This document shows positions 7,721-19,306 of a stretch of DNA of 64,000 nucleotides, in pieces (position 1 is the first letter of the stretch; each line of letters starts with the position of its first letter). Location of the stretch: positions 62,001 through 126,000 of the forward strand of contig JAPKHC010000003.1 in assembly GCA_026647215.1 (NCBI GenBank). Direction: 5' to 3'. A program made the translations under genes and the position numbers. The DNA is from F1-120-MAGs118 sp013360535. Its GTDB lineage: Bacteria; Planctomycetota; UBA1135; GCA-002686595. Under the pieces are notes generated by a model, which was given only the letters and a program-made list of their open reading frames with translations, made no database searches and was not told the origin of the DNA.

Positions 7721-9793
7721 ATGCTTCGCCCCCTCTGTACGGTATTTGCCCTCGCGGCGTTCGCCCCTTCGTCGGCCGCCGACTGCGTTTCGGTGTGGCC
7801 GACGGGGACCTACTCGTTCGATACGTGGGGCTCGAGCGCCGACATCTTGGGTGGACTGGTCGTCCGCGAGGTCTGCGATGACTTCGACCTCAACGGTCGT
7901 GTCACGCGCATCGCCATGGCTGGCTACAACGGCTCGCTCGGGCCCGACCCCGCTCCGGTCGATGGCGTGTGGGTGCGCTTCTACGCTTGGACGCCGACGG
8001 GCCCCGGAGCGCAACAGGCCGCGTTCTACATCGCGGGCAACGATCCGCGCCTGCGCCACGCCCCGCGACCGGACGCCGTGGATGTCGAGCTGCCGACAGC
8101 CTTCCTCGCCTCCGGGAAGCACTTCGTATCGATGCAGGTCGACTTCACGGACTACGCCGTGTGGGAGCCCTTCCGCTCGAACGTGAACGCTCCCCGCTTG
8201 TCGACGGGCTGGGTCCGCACGAACGGCGGTGCCTGGAGCACGTACTCCGCCATCCCCAACCAAGTCGTCTCGGCCGATGTCGACTTCACGCTGTACGCGG
8301 ATGCGGCGCCGGTCTGTGCCGACTGGCAGCCCATGAGCGCATCGGTGGTGCAGGGAACGGCCAACCTGACGGAGCTCGACGTGCTTTCGGCCACGGACGT
8401 GTGGGCGGTTGGCCAGCGCGTCGTCGGCTCCGCAAGCAACGCGCAGTCCGTGGCCTACGCTCGCCACTTCGACGGTGCGGCGTGGTCGCTGACCAACCTG
8501 CCGCCCGCGCAGTCCCAGATGCTGGCGCTCGACGCGTTCAGCGCGAACGACGTCTGGACAGCCGGAAGCAAGCTCGTCGTCGACTCGGGCGGCTGGCCGG
8601 GAGGACAGGTCTGCGTCGATCACTTCGACGGCACGGCCTGGACCGTGATGAGCACGCCCATGCCCGCGACGCCGGGCTACACGGGCTCGGAAGTCCTCGA
8701 CATCAAGGCCTTGGCGTCGAACGACGTGTGGTTCGTGGGCGAGTGGGTCGGACCGTACCCCGGTGCGGCCGGCTATCAGGCGGCGCTCGCGATGCACTGG
8801 GACGGAAGCGCGTTCACGCTCGTTCCCGCGCCCGAGGTCTCGACCGGCGGCAACGGCCTCGAGGCGATCGACGGCGTGGCGCCCAACGACCTGTGGGCTG
8901 TCGGTGGCAGCGCGGACGGCAACATGGGGCCGTACTCGTACATCCTTCACTGGGATGGCTCGGCTTGGTCGCACGTGACGGCGCCGCTCGTGGGTTCAGA
9001 GCAACGCCTGCGCGACGTGCTCGCGATCGCACCGAATGACGTTTGGGCCGTCGGTGAGGCCTACACGACAAACGCGATCATCGGCTTCCTGCAGCACTGG
9101 GATGGCGTGAGCTGGAGCAACGTCACCAACGTTCCGCCCGAGATCACGTTCAACCTGCACGCCAACGGGCCCAACGACCTCTGGCTCGGCCTGTGGCACT
9201 GGAACGGATCAGCGTGGAGCCACGACACGGTCGTGGGGTGCAATCCGGGCAAGACGTTGCGGGCCATCGATGGCGCCGGCGGAAACCTGTTCGCGATCGG
9301 CAGCGAGGGGTTGCCCGAGGATCTTCCGTTCGTCGCGCAGAGGGTGTCCAACTGCGTCAACGGCACCTACTGCACGAGTTCCTACTCGAGCAACGGCTGC
9401 ACGGCGACGATCGAGGGCCTGGGAACGGCGAGCGCGAGCGCGTCGAGCGGCTTCACGATCCGCGCCCACGGTCTCGAGGGGCAGCGCTCGTGCCTGATCT
9501 TCTACTCGCTGAGTGGCGCGCAGACTTTGAGCTGGTCCACCGGCAGCACGAGCTTCCTGTGCGTCAAGCTGCCCACGCAACGCATGAATCCGGCCAGTTC
9601 CGGCGGCAGCGTCGGAGCCTGCAACGGCGTGCTCGCGCAGGACTGGAATGCCTTCATGGCGTCGCAGCCGGGGGCGCTCGGGACTCCTCGTGTCGCCGGC
9701 CAGCACTTCGGCGCCCAGGTTTGGTTCCGCGACCCGCCCGCGCCCAAGAGCACCAACCTGTCGAACGCGCTCGCCTTCACGCTGCAGCCCTGA
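7721..9793 (+). CDS. Secreted six-repeat beta-propeller protein with shared C-terminal domain
   Basis: 690 aa with a signal peptide (VFALAAFAPSSAA). Residues about 20-200 form an N-terminal beta domain. Residues about 205-530 hold six repeats built on a motif like S-x-N-D-V-W-A-V-G followed by H-W-D-G-S-A-W-S, typical of a WD/Kelch-like propeller. The last ~145 residues form a Cys-containing domain (FLCVKLPTQRM, SSGG, ACNG, WFRDP) ending in LAFTLQP, clearly related to the C-terminus of the protein at 42626-44464 and more distantly to those ending at 42607 and 48828. Probably a surface protein. Ligand unknown. Confidence 0.85.
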   Translation: MLRPLCTVFALAAFAPSSAADCVSVWPTGTYSFDTWGSSADILGGLVVREVCDDFDLNGRVTRIAMAGYNGSLGPDPAPVDGVWVRFYAWTPTGPGAQQAAFYIAGNDPRLRHAPRPDAVDVELPTAFLASGKHFVSMQVDFTDYAVWEPFRSNVNAPRLSTGWVRTNGGAWSTYSAIPNQVVSADVDFTLYADAAPVCADWQPMSASVVQGTANLTELDVLSATDVWAVGQRVVGSASNAQSVAYARHFDGAAWSLTNLPPAQSQMLALDAFSANDVWTAGSKLVVDSGGWPGGQVCVDHFDGTAWTVMSTPMPATPGYTGSEVLDIKALASNDVWFVGEWVGPYPGAAGYQAALAMHWDGSAFTLVPAPEVSTGGNGLEAIDGVAPNDLWAVGGSADGNMGPYSYILHWDGSAWSHVTAPLVGSEQRLRDVLAIAPNDVWAVGEAYTTNAIIGFLQHWDGVSWSNVTNVPPEITFNLHANGPNDLWLGLWHWNGSAWSHDTVVGCNPGKTLRAIDGAGGNLFAIGSEGLPEDLPFVAQRVSNCVNGTYCTSSYSSNGCTATIEGLGTASASASSGFTIRAHGLEGQRSCLIFYSLSGAQTLSWSTGSTSFLCVKLPTQRMNPASSGGSVGACNGVLAQDWNAFMASQPGALGTPRVAGQHFGAQVWFRDPPAPKSTNLSNALAFTLQP

Positions 9794-9876
9794 CGCGCTC
9801 GCCGCGTCGCGAGCTCGACTGCTGCCAGAATCCGCCGAAGTGACCCGCAGCGGTCCCAGGGTTCAGGCGGCACTGC

Positions 9877-9882
9877 TAGGCT
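9877..9882 (+). promoter_or_regulatory. Candidate -10 element (TAGGCT) of the kinase gene
   Basis: TAGGCT preceded by GC lies 34 nt upstream of the GTG start. The leader contains an AAGGAG Shine-Dalgarno site at 9901-9906, one of the few strong ones in the window. Confidence 0.35.
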
Positions 9883-9916
9883 CTGCGCTCCCCCGGCGCG
9901 AAGGAGCGCGAACGAA

Positions 9917-12859
<2,943 letters not shown>

Positions 12860-12997
12860 CGGCCGCGTATCGATCTCGCGGATCTCTTTCCGCAGTCCTG
12901 CGTGGGCAGATCCCGGCGTGCACTTCGCTGGAGAGCCGAGCGTGTTGGAGCCGACACAGCGCGCCAAGTCACTTGAAAGGTCCCAACGCTGGTCGCC

Positions 12998-13015
12998 TGA
13001 AGCGAGCTCGCTTCA
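12998..13015. repeat. 18-bp perfect palindrome at a stop codon
   Basis: TGAAGCGAGCTCGCTTCA is self-complementary and includes the stop codon of the minus-strand gene at 13013. It echoes the stop-overlapping hairpin at 155-192 and may mark the mRNA 3' end. Confidence 0.5.
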
Positions 13016-13615
13016 CTTCAACGGGATCGTGACCTCGCAGGCGTAGTCCTTCGGCAGCGGAGAGTCGCTGTCCCGGCGGCGCCAGTATTCGCGCCAGTAC
13101 TCCCACCAGGCTTCGGAAGCCGAGACGATCTGCGCGGGTTCGAGCACACCGGGCTGGCCGACCACGGCCATGCGCTTCGCCCGCACGATCAGGCCAACTT
13201 GTTGCGCGCGGAACGCGAGAAGCACAGATCCAGCGTCCGAGGGAGCGCCGATCTCGCTGCCGTGCGCGAACTCAACTCGGCATCCCACGAGGACGTCGCG
13301 GAGAGTGTCTTCGGAGCTCACGGTGAAGCGTTCGTGGTCGACGGAGAAGGGCTTGAGCTTGTCCGCATGGAGCGCCGTTCGCCAGTCGACGGGCAGCTCG
13401 CGGGCGTCCTCCGCCGTCAAGAAAGCCACGACGGAAGGCTCATGGAAGCGGAGCGCGACGACGCTGTTGGGCGGACGGCCTGCAACGAGCGGGGGGAAGT
13501 AGAGCTGCACGCCTCCGAACTCGACCTGGAACACCTCGGGGAGCGCCTCGGCCCACCAGCGCAAGTAGCCCACGTCCGAGATCGCGCTTTCGAGCGTCGA
13601 GATCGGGTCCGTCAT
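13013..13615 (-). CDS. Unknown protein translationally coupled to pyroglutamyl peptidase
   Basis: 200 aa, no signal peptide or membrane segment, family not recognised. The N-terminus (LESAISDVGYLRWWAEALPE) is helical and aromatic, the middle is alternating beta-like, and near the C-terminus there is a conspicuous Trp/Tyr/Arg patch (AWWEYWREYWRRR). Its ATG overlaps the stop of the upstream pcp gene by 4 nt (ATGA), so the two are almost certainly one operon with coupled translation. The size and solo cytoplasmic character resemble small binding or immunity-type proteins, but nothing supports a specific role. Confidence 0.7.
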   Translation of the reverse strand: MTDPISTLESAISDVGYLRWWAEALPEVFQVEFGGVQLYFPPLVAGRPPNSVVALRFHEPSVVAFLTAEDARELPVDWRTALHADKLKPFSVDHERFTVSSEDTLRDVLVGCRVEFAHGSEIGAPSDAGSVLLAFRAQQVGLIVRAKRMAVVGQPGVLEPAQIVSASEAWWEYWREYWRRRDSDSPLPKDYACEVTIPLK

Positions 13616-14268
13616 CGCGACTTCCGAGCGGCAGTCGACCGACGACTCGAGTTCGAACGCTTGGCCGACCCAGTCTCCGTGAGGAGCCGCGGTGCAAGGC
13701 GTTCGAGCAGCAAACGGACGATGCGGGTTTGGCGGGCGGAGGAGAGGGCGGCGGCGGGAGGGACGTGCAGGAAGAGCGCAGGGATGGCGCGCGAGCCGGC
13801 GCTCGAGAGCAGCGCGTGGTAAGTGCGTTCGCAGACGTAGCCGCCGGCGTTGCGGGAGACGCGGACGAGCGGGGCGCCGGCGTCGCGCAGGAGGCGGGCG
13901 ACGAGGCGCAGGTCGAGTGAGGTCTCCAGCGTGGGGCCGACCGAGGAGCCGAGCGAGGCGCCGACGGTGCCGTCGTTGTCGATGCGGTGCGTCGTGTAGG
14001 TGCCGCGCGCGCGGCGTTCGGGACGGAACCAGCCGTTCTTCTGCACGCCGAGGCCGAGCACGAGGACGGGCCGCGACCTGGCGTGGCGCGCGAGGAAGCG
14101 CTCGACCTCGCGGGGAGCGCCGTGGAAACTGACGGGCAGCTCGCAGGAGCGCACGCGCAGGCCGGCGGGCGGGTCGCGCTCGAGGGCGGCGGCGATGGCG
14201 CGGCTGGGGTTGTTGCGGCGGTCCTCGAAGGGACCAAAACCGGTGACGAGCACGAGCGGGAGCGGCAC
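13612..14268 (-). CDS. pcp: Pyroglutamyl-peptidase I (C15 cysteine peptidase)
   Basis: Removes N-terminal pyroglutamate from peptides. 218 aa, cytoplasmic. The start is GTG at 14268, giving PLPLVLVTGFGPF, the canonical opening, followed by the NPS motif. The catalytic Cys is in SRNAGGYVCERTYHALL and the His in ALFLHVPP, in the family order; the Glu is likely in the GWFRPERRARG region. The C-terminal ~25 residues are a Ser/Arg-rich extension. A TAGATT hexamer sits 6 nt before the GTG. The gene diverges from the AtuA unit, and its stop overlaps the start of the unknown 200-aa gene. Confidence 0.88.
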   Translation of the reverse strand: MPLPLVLVTGFGPFEDRRNNPSRAIAAALERDPPAGLRVRSCELPVSFHGAPREVERFLARHARSRPVLVLGLGVQKNGWFRPERRARGTYTTHRIDNDGTVGASLGSSVGPTLETSLDLRLVARLLRDAGAPLVRVSRNAGGYVCERTYHALLSSAGSRAIPALFLHVPPAAALSSARQTRIVRLLLERLAPRLLTETGSAKRSNSSRRSTAARKSR

Positions 14269-14274
14269 GGCGCC

Positions 14275-14280
14275 AATCTA
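14275..14280 (-). promoter_or_regulatory. Candidate -10 element (TAGATT) of pcp, near-leaderless
   Basis: TAGATT is separated from the GTG start by only 6 nt, leaving no room for a Shine-Dalgarno site. Confidence 0.4.
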
Positions 14281-14324
14281 CGCCGGATCCGGGCTCGCGC
14301 GGAACGGGGAGCGGGTGCCGCCGC

Positions 14325-14330
14325 TAGAAT
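14325..14330 (+). promoter_or_regulatory. Candidate -10 element (TAGAAT) of the AtuA unit
   Basis: GC-TAGAAT lies 24 nt upstream of the ATG at 14355. The leader has a GAAAGGA Shine-Dalgarno-like stretch at 14341-14347. GGAAC occurs about 20 nt further upstream and could act as an ECF-type -35, which is speculative. Confidence 0.35.
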
Positions 14331-14354
14331 CCTCGCGCTCGAAAGGACCATCCG

Positions 14355-15728
14355 ATGCCGCGCAAGGACAAGGTGCTCGTCGCCAACGGTCAGGGTTTCT
14401 GGGGCGACTCGCTGCTCGGGCCGATCCGCCTGTGCCGCGAGGGCCCGATCGACTACCTGACGCTCGATTACCTCGCCGAGGTGACGATGAGCATCCTGCA
14501 GAAGCAGTACCTGCGGGACCCGTCGAAGGGCTTCGCGACCGACTTCATCCGGATGGTCGACCGCACGGCGCCCGAGCTCGTGAAGAAGGGCATCAAGGTC
14601 GTCGCCAACGCCGGCGGCGTGAACCCGATGGCCTGCAAGGAAGCGACGCTCGGCGTGCTGCGCAAGCACGGCTTCAAGGGCGTCAAGGTCGCGGTCGTCG
14701 AGGGTGACGACATCTACGGCCAGCTCGACAGCCTGCTCGCGGGCGGCGAGACGCTCGCCAACATGGACACCGGGGCGCCGCTGGCGAGCGTGCGCGAACG
14801 CGTCTCGAGCGCAAACGTCTACCTCGGCGCCTTCCCCACCGCCGAGGCGCTCGACCAAGGCGCGCAGATCGTCATCACCGGCCGCGGCACCGACCCCGGC
14901 CTCGTGCTCGGCCCCCTGATCCACGAATTTGGCTGGAAACGCGACCAGTTCGACCTGCTCGCGGCCGGCACGATCGCGGGCCACATCGTCGAGTGCGGCG
15001 CGCAGTGCACCGGCGGCAACTACGTCGATTGGCGCTCGGTCCCCGACATGGCGATGGTCGGTTATCCGATCATCGAGGCTTCCGCCGACGGCTCGTTCGT
15101 CGTCACCAAGCACGCGGGCACGGGTGGTTTGGTCACGCCGCGCACGATCCTGCACCAGCTCGTGTACGAGATGGGCGACCCGCGCAACTACATCGGCCCG
15201 GACTGCGGCGCCGACTTCACGTCGATCCGCATGGAGCAGGTCGGGCCCGATCGCGTGCGTTGCACGGGCGCGAAGGGCTCGGCGCCGACGCCGACCTACA
15301 AGGTGTCGATCAGCTACCAGGACGGCTGGAAGGCGCTCGGGCAACTGACGATCAGCGGCCCGGACGCGCTCGCCAAGGCGAAGCTGTGCGCCGAGATCGT
15401 GTGGAAGCGCCTCGCCTACGACGGTTGCACGTTCAGCGAGCAGGAGAAGACCGTCGAGTTCGTCGGTGCGAACGTGTGCCACGCCGGCATCGCGGTGCCG
15501 CACGCCGACGAGCCGAACGAAGTCGTGCTGCGCATCGGCGTGAAGGGCGCGGACAAGGCGAAGATCGAGCGTTTTGGCTACGAGCTCGTCCCGCTCGTCA
15601 CCTCGGGCCCGCCGGGCGTCACCGGTTTCGCCGGTGGCCGTCCGCACGCGACCGAGATCATCGGCTTCTGGCCGGCGTTGATGCGCAAGGACAAGGTCGC
15701 GACCAAGGTCAGCGTGTTCGAGTCTTGA
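14355..15728 (+). CDS. AtuA-family (DUF1446) protein
   Basis: 457 aa matching the acyclic terpene utilisation AtuA N-terminal family: KVLVANGQGFWGDS near the start, the segment VVANAGGVNPMACKEA at about residues 78-95, GRGTDPGLVLGPLIHEF and CGAQCTGGNYVDW in the middle, and a Gly-rich C-terminus (TGFAGGRP). In pseudomonads AtuA belongs to a citronellol/geranyl-CoA catabolic cluster, but its reaction is undefined, and homologues occur in many bacteria without terpene pathways. Here it is followed after 14 nt by its usual small partner domain as a separate gene, then by phosphate acetyltransferase, suggesting a role in acyl-CoA/acyl-phosphate metabolism. Confidence 0.88.
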   Translation: MPRKDKVLVANGQGFWGDSLLGPIRLCREGPIDYLTLDYLAEVTMSILQKQYLRDPSKGFATDFIRMVDRTAPELVKKGIKVVANAGGVNPMACKEATLGVLRKHGFKGVKVAVVEGDDIYGQLDSLLAGGETLANMDTGAPLASVRERVSSANVYLGAFPTAEALDQGAQIVITGRGTDPGLVLGPLIHEFGWKRDQFDLLAAGTIAGHIVECGAQCTGGNYVDWRSVPDMAMVGYPIIEASADGSFVVTKHAGTGGLVTPRTILHQLVYEMGDPRNYIGPDCGADFTSIRMEQVGPDRVRCTGAKGSAPTPTYKVSISYQDGWKALGQLTISGPDALAKAKLCAEIVWKRLAYDGCTFSEQEKTVEFVGANVCHAGIAVPHADEPNEVVLRIGVKGADKAKIERFGYELVPLVTSGPPGVTGFAGGRPHATEIIGFWPALMRKDKVATKVSVFES

Positions 15729-15742
15729 TCGGAGGACAACCC

Positions 15743-16087
15743 ATGCCCCTCGTGCCGCTCATCCGCATCGCCGACGCCCGCTCCGGAGACAAGGGCGAAG
15801 GTTCCAACGTCGGCGTGATGGCGCGTTCCGACGCCGCCTACACGTTCCTCGCGAGCGCGCTGACGACGGAAGTCGTGCGCCGTCACATGGCCGCGATCAA
15901 CGCTGGTGGCGTGAAGCGCTACGAGGCGCCAAGCCTGCGTGTGCTCAACTTCATCCTGCAGGACAGCCTCGGCGGCGGCGGCTCGGCGAGCCTGCGCACG
16001 GACGCGCAGGGCAAGACGCACGGCCTCGCGCTGCTGCGGCTCGAGCTCGACGTGCCGCAGTCCGTGCTCGACGCGACGCCCCACTAG
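15743..16087 (+). CDS. AtuA-associated small ferredoxin-fold-like protein
   Basis: 114 aa. The ATG at 15743 has an excellent GGAGG site 8 nt upstream (15731-15735). The sequence (LIRIADARSGDKGEGSNVGV near the N-terminus and LRVLNFILQDSLGGGGSASL later) matches the small domain that is fused to the C-terminus of AtuA in other organisms; here it is a separate subunit. It probably forms a complex with the upstream 457-aa protein. Cytoplasmic. The phosphate acetyltransferase gene begins 18 nt downstream. Confidence 0.85.
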   Translation: MPLVPLIRIADARSGDKGEGSNVGVMARSDAAYTFLASALTTEVVRRHMAAINAGGVKRYEAPSLRVLNFILQDSLGGGGSASLRTDAQGKTHGLALLRLELDVPQSVLDATPH

Positions 16088-16105
16088 CTCCCCCACGGAA
16101 ACTCC

Positions 16106-17056
16106 ATGGATTTGCTGCTCGAACTGTCGGAGAAGGCGCGCCGCAACCCGCGGCGCATCGTGCTGCCCGAGGCCCAGGACGCGCGCGTGAGGCAGGCGGC
16201 GGCGACGCTGCAGCAGAAGGGTATCTGCGAGCCGGTGCTGCTCGACGACGGCCGCATGGGGAGCGCGCCCGCGGGCGTCGAGGCGATCCGCATCCAACGC
16301 GACCCGCGCCTCGAGAAGTTCGCGGCCGAGCTCTACGAGCTGCGCAAGTCGAAGGGCATGACGCTCGACGAGGCGCGAAGGAAGATCCAGGAGCCGCTCT
16401 TCTTCGGAGCAATGCTCGTGCGCACCGGCGACTGCCAGGGCGGCGTGTCGGGCAGCGAAGCGGCGACGGCGGACGTGTTGCGCGCCGGCCTGCAGGTCGT
16501 CGGGCTCGCGCAGGGCTGCAAGACGCTCTCGTCGTGTTTCCTGATGATCTTCAAGGATCGTGCGCTGACGTACGCCGACTGCGGCGTCGTGCCGAATCCG
16601 ACTTCCGAGCAGCTCGTCGACATCGCGATCGCCGCCGCCGAAAGCCACCGCCGCCTCGTCGGCGAGACGCCGAAGGTCGCGCTGCTCTCGTTCTCGACCA
16701 AGGGCTCGGCCCAGCACCCCGACGTCGACAAGGTCACGAAGGCGCTCGAGCTCCTCAAGCGCCGCGCGCCCAACCTGACCTGCGATGGCGAGCTTCAACT
16801 CGACGCCGCCATCGTGCCGTCGGTCGCCGAGAAGAAGTGCCCCGGCTCGCCGCTCTCCGGCCGCGCCAACGTGCTCATCTTCCCCGACCTCGACGCCGGC
16901 AACATCGGCTACAAGCTCACCCAACGCCTCGCCGGCGCCACCGCGCTCGGCCCGCTCGTCCAAGGCCTCTCCCAACCCTTCATGGACCTCTCCCGCGGCT
17001 GCTCCGCCGACGACATCGTCCACGTCGCCACGATCGCCTCCGTCCTCTCCAACTGA
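16106..17056 (+). CDS. pta: Phosphate acetyltransferase
   Basis: Interconverts acetyl-CoA plus phosphate with acetyl phosphate plus CoA. 316 aa, the length of the short Pta catalytic type without the N-terminal DRTGG/BioD-like part. Signatures: SGSEAATADVLRAGLQ, YADCGVVPNPTSEQLVDIAI, LLSFSTKGSAQHPDVDKV, DGELQLDAAIVPSVAEKK, NVLIFPDLDAGNIGYKLTQR and a C-terminal DLSRGCSADDI. These fit Pta better than phosphate butyryltransferase. No acetate kinase gene is adjacent. It is instead the third gene of the AtuA unit, so the natural acyl group may not be acetyl. Downstream is an inverted repeat shared with the 21-kb palindrome family. Confidence 0.93.
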   Translation: MDLLLELSEKARRNPRRIVLPEAQDARVRQAAATLQQKGICEPVLLDDGRMGSAPAGVEAIRIQRDPRLEKFAAELYELRKSKGMTLDEARRKIQEPLFFGAMLVRTGDCQGGVSGSEAATADVLRAGLQVVGLAQGCKTLSSCFLMIFKDRALTYADCGVVPNPTSEQLVDIAIAAAESHRRLVGETPKVALLSFSTKGSAQHPDVDKVTKALELLKRRAPNLTCDGELQLDAAIVPSVAEKKCPGSPLSGRANVLIFPDLDAGNIGYKLTQRLAGATALGPLVQGLSQPFMDLSRGCSADDIVHVATIASVLSN

Positions 17057-17065
17057 GCGCGCCCT

Positions 17066-17157
17066 CGTGCCGGAGCAGTTTTTCTCGACGAGCGTCCCGC
17101 TCCTCCGGCCACGCCTTCGCCTCCCTCCGCTCGCCGAAAAAACTGCTCTGGCACGGT
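17066..17157. repeat. Imperfect inverted repeat between convergent genes
   Basis: Arms of about 28 nt (CGTGCCGGAGCAGTTTTT... and the complement of CGTGCCAGAGCAGTTTTTT) enclose a ~36-nt spacer between the stops of pta (17056) and the LRR gene (17163). The outer motif TACcGTGCCAGAGCAgTTT is nearly the same as in the perfect palindrome at 20974-21092. Both lie between convergent genes, so a bidirectional terminator or a palindromic repeat element is likely. Confidence 0.75.
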
Positions 17158-17162
17158 ACTGA

Positions 17163-18458
17163 TCACGTACCCGCGAGAAAGTGCGGCAGCACCAGCCGCA
17201 GAGTCTTTGCCTGCTCGAGCAGGAGTTCCTCGGAGCGATCGCGCGGCTTGGCCCACGCGAAATGGGCCTCGTTCTCGGCGCGATCCTGCTCGGTGATCTT
17301 CGCTGCGTACCGCGCCAGCAGCTCCGACAGTTCGATCGGATGCTCCGGATCCGACTCCAACCGCGTAGGTTCGGCTCCGAGCGGATGGAACAGCAACGTG
17401 CGGCGATCCTTCACGAAGTCATCCGTGACGCGGACTACGTGGTCATGGCCGAGAAAGCACCGGCCCTCGACACCTGGCGGCGCCGTGAGTCCCCGAAACT
17501 CGAACCCGCAGTCCTCGAGGAACCAGAAGAGCCGGTAGGCGAAGCGCTCGTTCCGAGATCCGCGACGAATGCTGGCCTGCAACTGCAAAAGGTACGCGTG
17601 CGTTTCGGGGTTGATGCGACCGATCACATCCTCATACCTGTGAGAGTAGTGCGGCTTGTTGTGGAAACCGGCCCACTTGAGTCGGAAGAGCGGCTCCAGA
17701 TTGCCGTCTTCAACGAGCGTTCCCGCGAAGCTGAAGTGAGTCAGCGCCGGCATGTCGTTCAGGAACGAGATCGATGGCATCGAGCCACAGTTGATGTACC
17801 CCAGCCATGTCAGTGCCTTCGCCGCAACGATGGTGGCATGGTTCCCGATCCGCTTGCAGTCCCTGAACCGCAGTTCCTTCAGCCCCGTCAAGCGCGTCAC
17901 CGGCACGATCGACGTCAAGCGCGGCAAACGGCTCAGCTGGACATCCTTGAGCCCGGCGAATCTCTCGATTCCCTCGAGCGAAAGCACGCTGCCTCCGTTC
18001 AACGACAGCGCCTCCAGCTCAGGCAGCGTCGGCAGCTCGCTCAAGTCCTTGGATTTCGGCGAGTAGCTCGACAAGCACAGGTCGCGCAATGCGCCGTTCG
18101 CTTCCGACAGCCGCAGCTTGCCCTTGCAGGTGACCATGAGCCTCCGGAGGTGCGGAAGCTCGCCAAAGTCCGGCATGCGGGCGATGCCATCGATGTGGAG
18201 CTCCTCCAGCCGTTCCAGATGGCGCAGTCCGCTCAAGTCGAGCGCGCCCACCAAGAGAACCGAAATGGCCCGGATGTGGCGATGGTCGCGCAGGAACTCG
18301 ACGTCCGTCTCACCGAACCCGTGGAACGACGACAGGTCGAGCCGGTCGATGCCCTGCTCACGCGCGAACTGCAGGCACGCATCGAGTCGATCGCTCTCCA
18401 GCCGCAGCGAACGGGTGTCGCCGCTCTCGTAGATCTGAAAAGGCGGTGTTTCGCTCAT
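17163..18458 (-). CDS. Leucine-rich-repeat protein
   Basis: Starting at ATG 18458 gives 431 aa; an in-frame ATG 13 codons upstream is also possible. Residues about 60-270 contain 8-9 LRR-like units (for example LRHLERLEELHIDGI, LPELEALSLNGGSVLSLEGI, LTGLKELRFRDC). The C-terminal ~150 residues are non-LRR, charged and aromatic (FAYRLFWFLEDCGFEFRGL). No signal peptide or membrane segment, so probably cytoplasmic. It is divergent from an ABC transporter pair. Such stand-alone LRR proteins usually bind protein partners. No function can be assigned. Confidence 0.8.
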   Translation of the reverse strand: MSETPPFQIYESGDTRSLRLESDRLDACLQFAREQGIDRLDLSSFHGFGETDVEFLRDHRHIRAISVLLVGALDLSGLRHLERLEELHIDGIARMPDFGELPHLRRLMVTCKGKLRLSEANGALRDLCLSSYSPKSKDLSELPTLPELEALSLNGGSVLSLEGIERFAGLKDVQLSRLPRLTSIVPVTRLTGLKELRFRDCKRIGNHATIVAAKALTWLGYINCGSMPSISFLNDMPALTHFSFAGTLVEDGNLEPLFRLKWAGFHNKPHYSHRYEDVIGRINPETHAYLLQLQASIRRGSRNERFAYRLFWFLEDCGFEFRGLTAPPGVEGRCFLGHDHVVRVTDDFVKDRRTLLFHPLGAEPTRLESDPEHPIELSELLARYAAKITEQDRAENEAHFAWAKPRDRSEELLLEQAKTLRLVLPHFLAGT

Positions 18459-18499
18459 GGGAAGTGGGCGCGCGACGAAGCCACGCGACGCGCCCAAGT

Positions 18500-18505
18500 T
18501 ATCCT
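18500..18505 (+). promoter_or_regulatory. Candidate -10 element (TATCCT) of the ABC operon
   Basis: TATCCT lies 9 nt before the ATG at 18515, in the short gap between divergent genes. No Shine-Dalgarno sequence is present in the remaining leader. Confidence 0.35.
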
Positions 18506-18514
18506 CTCGCCCCC

Positions 18515-19306
18515 ATGGATTCCCCCATGCCTGCCTCGCCTGTTCTGTCGTTGCGCGGAATCGCCAAGCGCTTCGACACCAAGCTCGTGCTCGACGGCAT
18601 TGACCTCGACGTCCACGCGGGCGAGATCGTCGGCTATGTCGGGCCGAACGGGTCGGGGAAGAGCACGACGATCAAGCTGCTGCTCGGGATCCTGCCGGCG
18701 TTCGAGGGCGAGATCCGCGTGTGCGGATTCGATCCGCGCAAGGACGCGCTCGAGATCAAGAAGCGCGTCGGGTACGTGCCCGAGAACGCGATCCTGTACG
18801 AGTCGCTGACGGTGGCGGAGTTCCTGATCTTCGTCGGACGCGTGCACGGGCTCGATGACGCGACGATCGAGCGGCGCGCGAAGGCGTGCCTCGACACGTT
18901 CGAGATCGGCGAGCGCGCGGCGTCGCGCATCGCGGAGCTGTCGAAGGGCATGCGGCAGAAGGTACTGCTCACGAGTGCGCTGCTGCACGCGCCCGAGGTG
19001 CTCGTGTTCGACGAGCCGCTGAGCGGGCTCGACGTGCACTCGCAGCTCGTGGTGAAGGAAGTGCTGCGCCGCCTCGCGCAATCGGGGCGCGCGGTGCTGT
19101 TCAGCTCGCACGTGATGGACGTGGTCGAGCGCCTGTGCACGCGCATCGCGATCCTGAGCGGCGGGCGCATCGTCGCGCAGGGCACGTTCGAGGAGCTCGC
19201 GAGCGCGGGCCCGGGTGGTTCGCTCGAGGGCATCTTCACGAACGTCACCGGCAGCGGCGATTACGAGCAGCGTGCCGAGAGCCTCGTGGCGGCGATCGAG
19301 TCATGA
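18515..19306 (+). CDS. ABC transporter ATP-binding protein
   Basis: 263 aa from ATG 18515. Walker A GPNGSGKST, Q-loop region VGYVPENAILYESLTV, signature LSKGMRQK, Walker B VLVFDEPLSGLD and switch His in LFSSHVMD are all intact, so an active ATPase is expected. The sequence is of the DrrA/Nat/YhcH-like exporter type (CcmA family), which works with a separate membrane subunit. Its stop overlaps the ATG of the membrane gene (ATGA, 19303-19306), showing translational coupling. Substrate unknown. Confidence 0.93.
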   Translation: MDSPMPASPVLSLRGIAKRFDTKLVLDGIDLDVHAGEIVGYVGPNGSGKSTTIKLLLGILPAFEGEIRVCGFDPRKDALEIKKRVGYVPENAILYESLTVAEFLIFVGRVHGLDDATIERRAKACLDTFEIGERAASRIAELSKGMRQKVLLTSALLHAPEVLVFDEPLSGLDVHSQLVVKEVLRRLAQSGRAVLFSSHVMDVVERLCTRIAILSGGRIVAQGTFEELASAGPGGSLEGIFTNVTGSGDYEQRAESLVAAIES

